The position numbers and the translations under genes are program-made. From assembly GCF_934643405.1 (NCBI RefSeq), contig NZ_CAKUCL010000003.1:1-64000 (forward strand): a DNA stretch of 64,000 nucleotides, given 5' to 3'. Below the pieces are notes generated by a model. The model ran no database searches. It saw only the letters and a program-made list of their open reading frames with translations, and was not told the DNA's origin. Shown here one piece after another: positions 1 through 8,327 of this stretch; positions within the stretch are counted from its first letter, which is position 1, and each line of letters opens with the position of its first letter. The stretch is from an uncultured Actinoplanes sp. (GTDB taxonomy: Bacteria; Actinomycetota; Actinomycetes; Mycobacteriales; Micromonosporaceae).

Positions 1-1
1 C

Positions 2-41
2 GGCCGTGCTCCCCACGCTGCGAAGGGTGGGGAACACGGCC
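2..41. terminator. Strong hairpin downstream of the ABC export operon
   Basis: A long inverted repeat is visible: GGCCGTG-C-TCCCCAC pairs with GTGGGGA-A-CACGGCC, giving 14 paired bases, one C/A mismatch and a 10-nt loop. It lies about 30 nt beyond the stop of the minus-strand permease gene, where a terminator is expected. No U-tract is obvious, which is common in actinomycetes. What lies to the left is outside the window, so it could serve genes on both sides. Confidence 0.6.
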
Positions 42-72
42 TCAGGGGTGAGTGGCGGGCTACGACCGGCTC

Positions 73-845
73 TTAGAGGGCTTTCTGGTGGATGTGGTAG
101 GCGCGGACGGCGAGCCACGACATCAGGGCCGCGAGCGCCGCCAGGAGCGCGCCGCGGTCGAGCACCACACCCCAGTCGGGGGTGACCTGCAGAGCCTCTC
201 GGCCGGCCACCGCCGCCCAGTCCACCGGGTTGAACCGGGCCACCCGGCCGACCCAGGACGGCATCACCGCCGGCGCGATCATCACCGACGACAGGAACGT
301 CAGCGGCAGCACCAGGAACTGCGCGATGGCGATCAGCGCCTCCTGCTGGTGGACCAGCAGCGCGATCGTGTGGGACAGCGCGGCGAAGATCAGTGCCAGC
401 AGCACCGCACAGCCCAGCACGGTGAGCACGCCGAGCACGCCGCCGGAATAGCGGGCACCGGCGAGCAGGCCGGCGCCGAAGACGATCAGCGACTGCACGA
501 CCGTCACCAGCGTCTGGTGTGCCAGGCCCGCCGTCACCAGCACCGGGCGGCGGATCGGGGAGATGAGCGTGCGGTCCATCACCCCGCGCTCCATGTCCTG
601 GACGGTCGACGTGCCGGCCCAGCCGGCGGTGCTCATCGCGGTCATCACGATGACGCCGGGGGTGAGATAGGTCAGGTAGCTGCCGCCGCCGAAGCCGGAC
701 AACTCCGTGACCCGGCGGAACAGCTGGCCGAACAGCAGCAGCCACAGCATCGGCTGGACCAGCGTGAAGAGCAGGTACGCCGGCTGGCGGCTCAAGGTGC
801 GCAGCGACCGGCCGGACAGCAGACGGGCATGGGTGAGCGCGGTGG

Positions 846-849
<4 letters not shown>
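73..849 (-). CDS. ABC-2 type transporter permease (DrrB-like)
   Basis: This 258-residue integral membrane protein is the likely channel half of a two-gene ABC exporter. It has about six hydrophobic segments, a soluble stretch after the first (VQDMERGVMDRTLISPIRR, typical of ABC-2/DrrB permeases) and a C-terminal helix ending in a short basic tail. The start is a GTG whose last two bases belong to the TGA stop of the ATPase gene (GTGA overlap), so translation is probably coupled. Together with the ATPase it resembles DrrAB daunorubicin-type pumps. The substrate cannot be read from the sequence; lipid or drug export are both possible. Confidence 0.88.
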
Positions 850-1817
<968 letters not shown>

Positions 1818-1973
1818 CTGCACTCCTTCTCGGGTGAAGGAGCCGGCGGGGGCGAGCGCGGCATGAGCTACCGTCACGATGCGGGCACGCACGGCAGACC
1901 GGCCGCCTCGGTCGGCGACTCCGGGTGTGTCGTCGGCGTGGCCGCGGTGTTGGCGCACCGCGGCCACGCCTGG

Positions 1974-2852
1974 TTACTTCGGGCCGTCCTGCGGCGCGAA
2001 GAGCATGCGGGCGATCATCAGCATGGTGACCACGACGCCGCCGACCACCGCGATCCACGACCAGACCCAGCCGACGGTCAGCGTCAGCACGATGAACACG
2101 GTGATGGTGACCAGCCAGTTGACGATCGTGTAGAGGCCGAAGCGGGCGGCGGCCGCCGGGTCGGCGGTGAACGCGTCGCCCGCGGCGGCGTGGGTCTGGG
2201 CCATCTGGACCAGCCACTGCTTGTGCCGGTTGGTCTGGGTGGCGCCCAGGTAACTGAGCAGGCCGATGGCGAGCAGCACCGGCACCGCACCGCCGATGAG
2301 CCAGCCCAGGCCGTCGCCGCGGACGAAAAGCCAGACGCCGCCCAGGCCGGCCACCGCCAGGAGAGCCCCCGCGCCGTACGCGAAAGCCCGGCCGGTGGGC
2401 ATCGGATGGTTGGAGGTCGTCTCCTGGCGCAGGGCGTCGGCGGTGATCGCGCCGGCCGCCACCGCCAGGCCGAGGACCGCGGCGACCTCACCACCGACCG
2501 GCACGCCGGCGATCGTGGCCGCGAGTGCCAGCGTTGCCAGGCCGCCCGCCCCGATCGCCGAGAACAGCACCGTGCGCAGCACGAAGCCCGGCCGCGGGCG
2601 GACCCGGCGCTGTTGCCAGGGCGTGACTTGCTCGGCGCTCTCGATGATCGCGCGCAGGTCGCCCAGCTCCTCGACGGCCAGCCGGGCGGCCCGGTCGGCG
2701 GGCGTGCCACCGGCCTCGAGCTCGGCGATGCGGGCGACCAGGTTGGCGCGCACCTCGTCCTTGAACTCCTGCCGCTCGGGGGTCATCGCGACGCCCGCGA
2801 AGGCCCGGTCGAGGAGCCGGTGAACGTCCATGCTGTCGTGCGGGATGGTCAC
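1974..2852 (-). CDS. Membrane protein with N-terminal permease-prefix-like domain
   Basis: This 292-residue protein starts with a soluble helical region of about 85 residues (TPERQEFKDEV..RAARLAVEELGDL) like the prefix domains often partnered with PadR regulators. At least six hydrophobic segments follow. Such proteins are commonly encoded directly after a PadR gene and are thought to act with it or with an ABC exporter. Here the start ATG overlaps the PadR stop by 4 nt. Its exact role is unknown; regulation or assembly of the downstream DrrAB-like pump is an inference from context. Confidence 0.75.
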   Translation of the reverse strand: MTIPHDSMDVHRLLDRAFAGVAMTPERQEFKDEVRANLVARIAELEAGGTPADRAARLAVEELGDLRAIIESAEQVTPWQQRRVRPRPGFVLRTVLFSAIGAGGLATLALAATIAGVPVGGEVAAVLGLAVAAGAITADALRQETTSNHPMPTGRAFAYGAGALLAVAGLGGVWLFVRGDGLGWLIGGAVPVLLAIGLLSYLGATQTNRHKQWLVQMAQTHAAAGDAFTADPAAAARFGLYTIVNWLVTITVFIVLTLTVGWVWSWIAVVGGVVVTMLMIARMLFAPQDGPK

Positions 2853-3265
2853 GATGACCGCCTTCCGTCTGCGGCGTCGCGGGAACCGGTGGACCGGTCC
2901 AGTTCGAGCAGGGAATCGATGAGGTCGCGGGTGAGCTCCCAGGCCGCGACGTTGCCGCGGTACACCGCGCGGCCGGCATCGGTGATGCGGTAGTACTTGC
3001 GCCGGCCGCCCTGGCTCTCGTCCCCCCAGTACGCCTCGATGAGGCCGTCCTTCTGCAGGCGCCGGTAGGTCGCGTAGAGAGTGGCTTCCTTGATCTCGTG
3101 ACGGCCGCCGGTGGCATCGCGGATGCGCTTGAAGATCTCGAAGCCGTAGCTGTCGTCGGAGCGGAGCACCCCCAGCACGATCGTGTCGGTGTGGCCGCGC
3201 AGCAGATCCGCCGCGAGGACGTCGACGTTGGTGTTCTCAACCACGGCAGCTACTGTATCAGACAC
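2849..3265 (-). CDS. PadR-family transcriptional regulator
   Basis: This 138-residue regulator has the PadR winged-helix core: GHTDTIVLGVL near the N-terminus, the recognition region KEATLYATYRRLQKDGLI, then the wing GGRRKYYRIT and a C-terminal dimerisation helix. It probably represses the export operon that follows and responds to a small molecule. The start is uncertain. The GTG at 3265 has no Shine-Dalgarno sequence and lies inside the palindrome at 3251-3269, which suggests a leaderless message. The GTG at 3244 is the alternative and would give 131 residues. Confidence 0.88.
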   Translation of the reverse strand: MSDTVAAVVENTNVDVLAADLLRGHTDTIVLGVLRSDDSYGFEIFKRIRDATGGRHEIKEATLYATYRRLQKDGLIEAYWGDESQGGRRKYYRITDAGRAVYRGNVAAWELTRDLIDSLLELDRSTGSRDAADGRRSS

Positions 3266-3269
3266 AGTA
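3251..3269. promoter_or_regulatory. Palindromic operator at the padR start
   Basis: TACTGTATCAGACACAGTA is a 19-bp palindrome with one mismatched pair and a central A. It covers the first codons of the PadR gene and the presumed transcription start. PadR proteins usually bind palindromes of about this size at their own promoters, so autorepression is the likely meaning. Confidence 0.6.
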
Positions 3270-3307
3270 CTTGCCGCGATACAGCTCAGGATCGGCGCCG
3301 GCGGTGG

Positions 3308-3667
3308 CTACGGCAGCAGCGAGCGGTAGTACGCGATCTTGCCGCGGATGTGGTCGCGCTGGGCCTGCAACTCGGCGATGCGCTTCTCGACCTCGCGGTC
3401 GTGCTCCTCGAGGAGGTCGATGCGCTCGGCGACCGTCCGGTCGTCGCGGCACAGTTCCGCGAACTCGCGCATCCGGGCGATCGGCATGCCGGTCTCGCGC
3501 AGACAGCGCAGGATCTCGAGCCAGCCGATGTCGGCGTCGCCGTACTGGCGCCGGCCGCCGGCGGTGCGGCTCACGCCGTCCAGCAGGCCGATGCGTTCGT
3601 AATAGCGCAGCGTGTCCAGGCTGAAACCGGTCTTCTCGACGACCTGGCCGGGGGTGTAGGTGGACAT
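3308..3667 (-). CDS. MerR-family transcriptional regulator
   Basis: This 119-residue protein has the MerR N-terminal DNA-binding domain: TPGQVVEKTGFSLDTLRYYERIGLL for the helix-turn-helix and SRTAGGRRQY for the wing. A helix rich in charged residues (residues 75-112) forms the antiparallel dimer coiled coil. The C-terminus ends right after the coil and holds no cysteine cluster or ligand domain, so it is not a metal sensor of the MerR/CueR kind. It resembles the short regulators that control reductases or SAM-dependent enzymes. It ends 39 nt from the PadR start, and its own start is 4 nt from the next gene's stop, so it is probably cotranscribed with that gene. Confidence 0.9.
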   Translation of the reverse strand: MSTYTPGQVVEKTGFSLDTLRYYERIGLLDGVSRTAGGRRQYGDADIGWLEILRCLRETGMPIARMREFAELCRDDRTVAERIDLLEEHDREVEKRIAELQAQRDHIRGKIAYYRSLLP

Positions 3668-3671
3668 GCGG

Positions 3672-4421
3672 TCAGCCTACGGCGACCGCCGTCCCGGACC
3701 GGGGGTGGCCGAACGTCTCGGCCGCGCTGCCGCCGCGCATCAGGAGCTCGTAGAACGGGCGGCCCCAGCCGGAGCTGCCGGGGGCGAACGACATCATGCC
3801 GGCCGGCACGTCGAAGACGCCGTCGCTGATCATGGCCTCGGCGGTGGCGTCCCCGATCCGGACCTGGACGGTGCTGCCGACCGGAGCGGGCGGCTCGTGC
3901 CACGAGGTCTTCAGATTGCCGTAGCCGTCGGTGTAGACCACGGCGTTGGCCGGCGGTTCCGGCAGCCTCAGCACCCGGCCCAGCAGGTCGCCGCCGTCGG
4001 CCAGCGACGCCACCGCGCCGGGGAACAGGTCTCGGGAGCGGAACTGCGAGCCCGCGTCGGCGACCTTCACGCCGCGGACCTCGATCCCCTCGGCGGCCAG
4101 GAACGACATGCTGAAACCCGAGGCGACCCCGACCACGAGCACGCCGGAGTCCAGCCGGGCGGCGGCGAGCGGCTCGCCGGCGTTGTCCGTGCGCGGGTCG
4201 TCCTCGTCCTCGCGGGGCGCCACGTTGGCGAAGACGATCCGGTCGGCCGGCCCCTCGCCGAACGCGAGCTGTGCCAGGCAGAAACCGGCGCTGACCGTGT
4301 CGAAGGGCGGCACCGGCAGCTCCGCGACGTGGGCGTGGGGCAGCAGGTTCGCGAAGCGCTGCCGGACCTCGGCGAACGCGAGATCCCCGAATCCGTAGTC
4401 GGCTACGACGGTGAGCAGCAT
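3672..4421 (-). CDS. SAM hydroxide adenosyltransferase / fluorinase-family protein (DUF62)
   Basis: This 249-residue protein matches the fold family of SAM hydrolases, chlorinases and fluorinases. It begins LLTVVADYGFGD (family TDFG.D), has FRSRDLFPGAVASLA in the middle, and its C-terminal domain carries VVYTDGYGNLKTSW and the SSGWG..GSAAE adenine-binding region. The two family signatures DPGVG and PDNG are not recognisable; the corresponding stretches read NVAPREDEDDP and GVASGFS. The fold is likely, but hydrolysis of S-adenosylmethionine is not assured. The nearby MerR gene is on the same strand and probably in the same transcript. Confidence 0.7.
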   Translation of the reverse strand: MLLTVVADYGFGDLAFAEVRQRFANLLPHAHVAELPVPPFDTVSAGFCLAQLAFGEGPADRIVFANVAPREDEDDPRTDNAGEPLAAARLDSGVLVVGVASGFSMSFLAAEGIEVRGVKVADAGSQFRSRDLFPGAVASLADGGDLLGRVLRLPEPPANAVVYTDGYGNLKTSWHEPPAPVGSTVQVRIGDATAEAMISDGVFDVPAGMMSFAPGSSGWGRPFYELLMRGGSAAETFGHPRSGTAVAVG

Positions 4422-4543
4422 GAGCCCAGACTATCGGCATTTCCCGGATCCGCCCGTCGATGAGGAATCGTGAAGATGGTTCATGAAACCGTTCCGCGTC
4501 AAGGCTGCGACTGTCCAGTTCGGATGCCCTGGTTGTCCGTTCG

Positions 4544-4549
4544 TACAAT
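4544..4549 (+). promoter_or_regulatory. Possible -10 element (TACAAT)
   Basis: TACAAT lies about 50 nt before the membrane protein start at 4600, in an unusually AT-richer gap (4422-4599) between two divergent genes. No clear -35 box is seen at the right spacing, so this is a weak call. The rest of the gap shows nothing else. Confidence 0.3.
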
Positions 4550-4599
4550 CACCCTCACGTAGGTCAATGCGTATCGCGATCAGACGTGAAGGAATCACT

Positions 4600-5232
4600 G
4601 TGTCGTTGCAGTTGCTGGAGGGCGAGGCTTTCAATGCGATAAGCTTGATCTTGTCCCTGGCCGGTCTTGGCGTCGGGATCCTGCAGGTGGTCTTCGCGCA
4701 TCGCGCATTGCGCAACACCGCCGGGAACAGATCGAGGGCACCGCGGAAAACTGCCCTCATCCGGCTGAGTCATGCGAGGACATGGGTGCCGCCTCGGGTG
4801 CGAACGACTGTCGTCAACGCGGCGCAAATCATGGTGGTGCCCTTGCTGTTCGGTCTGCCGTTTGTTCCCATCGCGATCACGTCCGGCCGTAGTCCCGGTG
4901 CGCCATGCGCGGCGAATGATGTTGCGTCGCCGCCGTCGGCAATGGTGTCCCTGGAGCCTGCTCGTATCGTCCGGCGGCAACCGGTGAACGTGACCGGACA
5001 CGGCTTTCCCCCGAATTCCGTCCTTGAGCTGAATACACGGGCCGCGTCGTGGCGGGTGGCCTCGATGGCGGGAATCGGCTCGCCGGCGTTCGTGGCCACC
5101 GATCACTCCGGGCAGTTCCAGGCCCGGTTGCCAGCGCCGGAAGCGATGGACACCGAGATGTGCCTCTTCGTGAAGGTGCGGAGCGGGAACGAATACCTCA
5201 GCACCACCGCGGTGGAACTGCCGCCCGCATGA
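4600..5232 (+). CDS. Membrane-anchored protein with extracytoplasmic Ig-like domain
   Basis: The product has 210 residues. One hydrophobic segment lies near residues 9-30 (FNAISLILSLAGLGVGILQVVF), a basic loop follows, and a second segment near 75-95 (IMVVPLLFGLPFVPIAIT) precedes a C-terminal region of about 105 residues. That region looks like a beta-sandwich: VSLEPARIVRRQPVNVTGHGF, then a carboxyl part with alternating strands. The GTG at 4600 is preferred because AAGGA precedes it at correct spacing; an ATG at 4567 is the alternative. Base composition is lower in GC than its neighbours, which hints at recent acquisition. I do not recognise a named family. Confidence 0.6.
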   Translation: MSLQLLEGEAFNAISLILSLAGLGVGILQVVFAHRALRNTAGNRSRAPRKTALIRLSHARTWVPPRVRTTVVNAAQIMVVPLLFGLPFVPIAITSGRSPGAPCAANDVASPPSAMVSLEPARIVRRQPVNVTGHGFPPNSVLELNTRAASWRVASMAGIGSPAFVATDHSGQFQARLPAPEAMDTEMCLFVKVRSGNEYLSTTAVELPPA

Positions 5233-5248
5233 TCGCGTGGAGCGACGT

Positions 5249-5632
5249 TCAGGCGATGGTGTGGCCGCCGTTGACCGTGAGGCGCTGGCCGGTGACGAAG
5301 CGGGCGGCGTCGGAGGCCACGAACGCGACCACGCCGGCCACGTCGTCCGGGGTGCCCATCCGGCCCAGCGGCACGAGGGCCACGTAGCCCGCGGCGCGGT
5401 CGGCCGAGTCCGATCCGATCTGGGTGATGCGACCGCCGCCGAGCCGTCGCATGCCGGGCAGCGTCGCGCGCATCAGCAGGGCCGGGCTCCTCACGAAGAA
5501 CACCAGCTGGTCGAGGTGGTCCTGCCAGGTGACCTCCTCGGCCGGTGCGGTGGGTTGCGGTCCGGTGGCGTTGGCGACGACCACCCGTACGGTGCCGAGC
5601 TGCCCCTCGACCGCCGCAACCAGCGCCCGCAC
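5249..5632 (-). pseudogene. Short-chain dehydrogenase/reductase remnant
   Basis: The readable part (127 codons) is the middle and end of an SDR: VVVANATGP (the NAG region), GRITQIGSDSADRA (strand 5 with the catalytic serine), then directly PLGRMGTPDDVAGVVAFVASDAARFVTGQ and NGGH, the usual C-terminus. The N-terminal TGxxxGIG cofactor loop is missing. The stretch between SDSADRA and LVPLGRMG that should hold the catalytic YxxxK is also deleted, about 50-60 residues. A GTG at 5632 with GGGAG before it could still start translation, but the product cannot be a working SDR. Confidence 0.75.
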
Positions 5633-5651
5633 AGGACACTCCCGTCGAGCA

Positions 5652-5981
5652 TCATGGCGCGATGCCGGCCAGCCGGTCGGCGTGGTCCCGTTCGGCGTCG
5701 GTGATCTCGCCGGGCTCCTCCTCGACGACCCGCCAGGCCCGTAGCGCCTCGGCGATCTTCGCGCGCACCTCGGCGAGCCGCGCCGGCTCGGTGGCGAAGA
5801 GGATGCGCAGCCGGACGCGGTCGCCCTCGCGGTGCGCGGCGGTGTGGTGCGGCGCGAGCGGGCAGGGCGGTTCGTGCTTCCAGCGCCCGCAGAGCGCGAC
5901 CGTGATCGCCGCTCCCGCCGCCCCGACGTCGGTGTCCGGTTCCATGATCAGCACCGCGTCGTGCGCGTAGGCCTGCCGCAT
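5652..5981 (-). CDS. Conserved hypothetical protein
   Basis: A 109-residue protein whose N-terminal half (DAVLIMEPDTDVGAAGAAIT then VALCG) reads like a small alpha/beta unit. A Cys/His-containing stretch, CGRWKHEPPCPLAPHH, follows, and the C-terminal half is a charged helix (AEVRAKIAEALRAW). The Cys-His grouping could bind a metal. The ATG at 5981 is chosen because the open frame above it has no protein-like character; the ribosome site there is poor (TTGAAG). It lies 19 nt upstream of the SDR remnant on the same strand, so the two may once have formed an operon. I do not know its function. Confidence 0.55.
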   Translation of the reverse strand: MRQAYAHDAVLIMEPDTDVGAAGAAITVALCGRWKHEPPCPLAPHHTAAHREGDRVRLRILFATEPARLAEVRAKIAEALRAWRVVEEEPGEITDAERDHADRLAGIAP

Positions 5982-6068
5982 CTTCAAGATTCTGCGCCCC
6001 GGATGTCGAGAACTCGGCATCGGCTCCGACCAAGCCGCGAACATTCCGACGAAGAAAGAAGACCCACC

Positions 6069-6656
6069 ATGACACGCAAGGTCGTTGCCAACATCTCGCT
6101 CTCGCTCGACGGCCGGATCTCCGGCGCCGGCGGGCCGTACGACATGAGCTGGATCGTGCCGCACGCGCTCACCGACGGCGCCCGCGACCACATGATCCGG
6201 GTGACCTCGCCCGCCACCACGATCCTGCTGGGCCGCACGAACTACGAGGGCTTCGGCGGCTTCTGGCCGGCGGTCGCGGACAACGCGGACGCCGACCCGC
6301 GGGACCGGGCCTTTTCGAAGTGGCTCACCGAGACCGAGAAGGTCGTCTTCAGCACGACGCTGTCCGCCGCGGACTGGGCCAACTCCCGCATCGTCCGCGG
6401 CGACCTCGCGGACGAGGTCACGCGCCTGCGCGAGCAGGATGGCGGCGACATCATCGTGCTGGCCTCCAGCAGCGTCATCCGTACGCTCCTGGACGCCGGC
6501 CAGATCGACCGGCTGAGCATCACGCTCTGTCCGGAGGTCGTCGGCGGCGGCGCAAGCCTGTTCACCGACGGCTTGCCCGCGTCCGGCTGGACGTTGGCCG
6601 GCTCGGCGCCGACCGAGTCGGGAGCGATCTGCCTGTACTACGACCGCCGGGACTGA
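6069..6656 (+). CDS. Dihydrofolate reductase-family protein (RibD C-terminal-like)
   Basis: This 195-residue protein shows the RibD-C/DHFR-like fold used by many small NADPH reductases. It opens with RKVVANISLSLDGRISG, carries TTILLGRTNYEGFGGFWP, then VVFSTTL, GGDIIVLASSSVIRTLL and LCPEVVGGGASLF. In this family these segments form the NADPH-binding and substrate pocket. The start ATG follows GAAAGAAG at good spacing. Homologues are usually annotated only as dihydrofolate reductase family; classic DHFR activity is not implied. It stands alone between the divergent hypothetical gene and the convergent radical SAM gene. Confidence 0.85.
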   Translation: MTRKVVANISLSLDGRISGAGGPYDMSWIVPHALTDGARDHMIRVTSPATTILLGRTNYEGFGGFWPAVADNADADPRDRAFSKWLTETEKVVFSTTLSAADWANSRIVRGDLADEVTRLREQDGGDIIVLASSSVIRTLLDAGQIDRLSITLCPEVVGGGASLFTDGLPASGWTLAGSAPTESGAICLYYDRRD

Positions 6657-6663
6657 CGCGTCC

Positions 6664-7722
6664 TCAGAAGGCGTACCGGACCCGGCAGTACGGGGTCCGG
6701 GCGGCGATCAGGTCGACCAGCGCCGCGACGTACCGGCCCTTGGCGCCGGTGCGGTAGCGCACGTTCCAGAAGCCGTTCTGCGATCGCTTCCCCTGCTGCA
6801 GGTCGGGGCGCCAGATCAGGTCCTCGGCCTTGGGGTGCCAGCCCAGATTGATCTCGTGCAGGTCGCGGTTGTGGGTGAGGAAGATGACCTCGGCGGCGAG
6901 CTGGGCCTTGGCGGCCGGTCCGATACCGGCGTCGAGCTGGTCGAGCAGCTCGGCCCAGTCGGCGAGCCAGCCGTCGCGGACGACGACCGGGCTGAAGTTC
7001 ACGTGGACCTCGTAGCCGGCCGCGACGAAGTCGTCGATCGCGGCGATCCGCTGCTCGACCGGCGTGGTCCGGATGTCGAGGATCTTCGCGTCACGGGCCG
7101 GCATGAGGGAGAACCGGATGCGGGTGCGGCCCTGCGGGTCCCAGCCGAGCAGGTCGGTGTTGACGTGCTTGGTGGCGAACGACGCCTTCGCGTTGGGCAG
7201 CGACCGGAACATCTCGACCAGGTCCCGGACGTTGTCGCTGACCCGTGCGTCGACGCTGCAGTCGGAGTTCTCGCCGATGTCGTAGACCCAGGCGTGCGGG
7301 TCGCACTCGTTCGGCGCCGGCTTGGTCCCCTGCCGGCCGGCGTGCCGGCGGACGTATCCGGTGATCTTGTCGATGTTGGCGAACACGGTGATCGGGTTGC
7401 TGTAGCCCTTGTGCCGCGGCACGTAGCAGTATGCGCAGGCCATCGCGCAGCCGTTGGCCGTGGACGGGGCGATGAAGTCGGCGGACCGGCCGTTCGGGCG
7501 GGCGGTCAGCGACTTCTTCACGCCGAGCACGAGCGCCTCCCGCTTGATCCGCACCCACCGGTCGACGTTGGTCTCGTCGCCGTACACCTCGGGGATGCGG
7601 TGGTGGCTCTCCACCGCAACCACCTGCGCGTGCGGGAAGCGAGCCAGGATCTCCTTGCCGCGGGGAAGTTCCGTGGCCGCCGGCTCGGCGTAGATGCGGC
7701 GGATGTCGAGCAGCGTCGTCAT
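6664..7722 (-). CDS. Spore photoproduct lyase-family radical SAM enzyme
   Basis: The 352-residue product carries the radical SAM cluster motif CxxxCxxC as C92-x3-C96-x2-C99 (GCAMACAYCYVPRHKGY). Surrounding sequence is typical of spore photoproduct lyases: an N-terminal RRIYAEPAATELPRGKEIL region, IVxLTHN-like EVIFLTHNRDLHE, and a C-terminal RYAF. The classical enzymes repair 5-thyminyl-5,6-dihydrothymine in spore DNA using a 4Fe-4S cluster and SAM. A cysteine near the C-terminus (TPYCRVRYAF) exists, but whether it equals the hydrogen-donor cysteine of the Bacillus enzyme cannot be decided by eye. It fits a sporulating actinomycete. Confidence 0.88.
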   Translation of the reverse strand: MTTLLDIRRIYAEPAATELPRGKEILARFPHAQVVAVESHHRIPEVYGDETNVDRWVRIKREALVLGVKKSLTARPNGRSADFIAPSTANGCAMACAYCYVPRHKGYSNPITVFANIDKITGYVRRHAGRQGTKPAPNECDPHAWVYDIGENSDCSVDARVSDNVRDLVEMFRSLPNAKASFATKHVNTDLLGWDPQGRTRIRFSLMPARDAKILDIRTTPVEQRIAAIDDFVAAGYEVHVNFSPVVVRDGWLADWAELLDQLDAGIGPAAKAQLAAEVIFLTHNRDLHEINLGWHPKAEDLIWRPDLQQGKRSQNGFWNVRYRTGAKGRYVAALVDLIAARTPYCRVRYAF

Positions 7723-7783
7723 GGTCCCTCCAGTATTGCGCCGGACCAGCGGAAACCGCGCCCACCGGGCCGGCTGGTGGCCG

Positions 7784-8269
7784 TCACAGCGTGTCGGGCA
7801 GCAGCTTGCGGAGCAGGTCGTCGAGGGTGTGGCGCTCCTGCTCGGTGAGCGGGGCCAGCAGGTCGGTCTCGTCGCGGTTCTCCGCCTTGGCGTGCGCTTC
7901 GAAGGCCTCGTGGCCGGCCTCGGTGAGCCGCACCTCCACGCGCCGGCGGTCGCCGGTGTCGTGGGTGCGGGCGATGAGGCCGGCCTCCTCGAGCGGCGCC
8001 AGCCGGGCCGAGAGCGCGCCGCGGGTCAGGCCCATGGCGTCGGCCAGCCGGGACGGGCTGGTGGCGTACGGCGGACCGAGCCGGCGCAGGCTCAGCAGGA
8101 TCTTGAACTGCCAGAGTTTCAGCCCGCTGCCGGCCAGCGCCCGCTTGCGGGACTGGGTGACCGAACGGGACACCGCCACCAGCCGCACGATGATCGCCTC
8201 GGTGAGCGGGTCGAGCCAGTCCAGTTCCTTGGCCCAGACCTCGACGTGGCGTTCGACAGAGCCTTCCAC
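7784..8269 (-). CDS. MarR-family transcriptional regulator
   Basis: This 161-residue regulator has the MarR winged helix: LKLWQFKILLSLRRLGPPYATSP, then SRLADAMGLTRGALSARLAPLEEAGLI as recognition region, and the wing DTGDRRRVEVRLTEAG. Flanking helices give the dimer interface. The start GTG at 8269 is chosen because GGGGG lies 5 nt upstream and family length fits; the frame stays open further but runs into the promoter of the divergent gene. It probably represses itself and the divergent helical-repeat gene through the repeats at 8284-8306. Confidence 0.88.
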   Translation of the reverse strand: MEGSVERHVEVWAKELDWLDPLTEAIIVRLVAVSRSVTQSRKRALAGSGLKLWQFKILLSLRRLGPPYATSPSRLADAMGLTRGALSARLAPLEEAGLIARTHDTGDRRRVEVRLTEAGHEAFEAHAKAENRDETDLLAPLTEQERHTLDDLLRKLLPDTL

Positions 8270-8283
8270 CCGTACCCCCGAAG

Positions 8284-8306
8284 TAGTTTTCTTGTGGATA
8301 GTTTTC
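8284..8306. promoter_or_regulatory. Direct repeat TAGTTTTC between divergent genes
   Basis: TAGTTTTC occurs twice, at 8284-8291 and 8299-8306, with starts 15 bp apart, in an AT-rich patch between the MarR gene (start 8269, minus) and the gene starting at 8328 (plus). It is a good candidate for the MarR binding site or paired promoter elements. MarR sites are usually inverted repeats, so the direct arrangement is unusual. Confidence 0.45.
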
Positions 8307-8327
8307 GGCAAAATTACCGTCCCCGCC

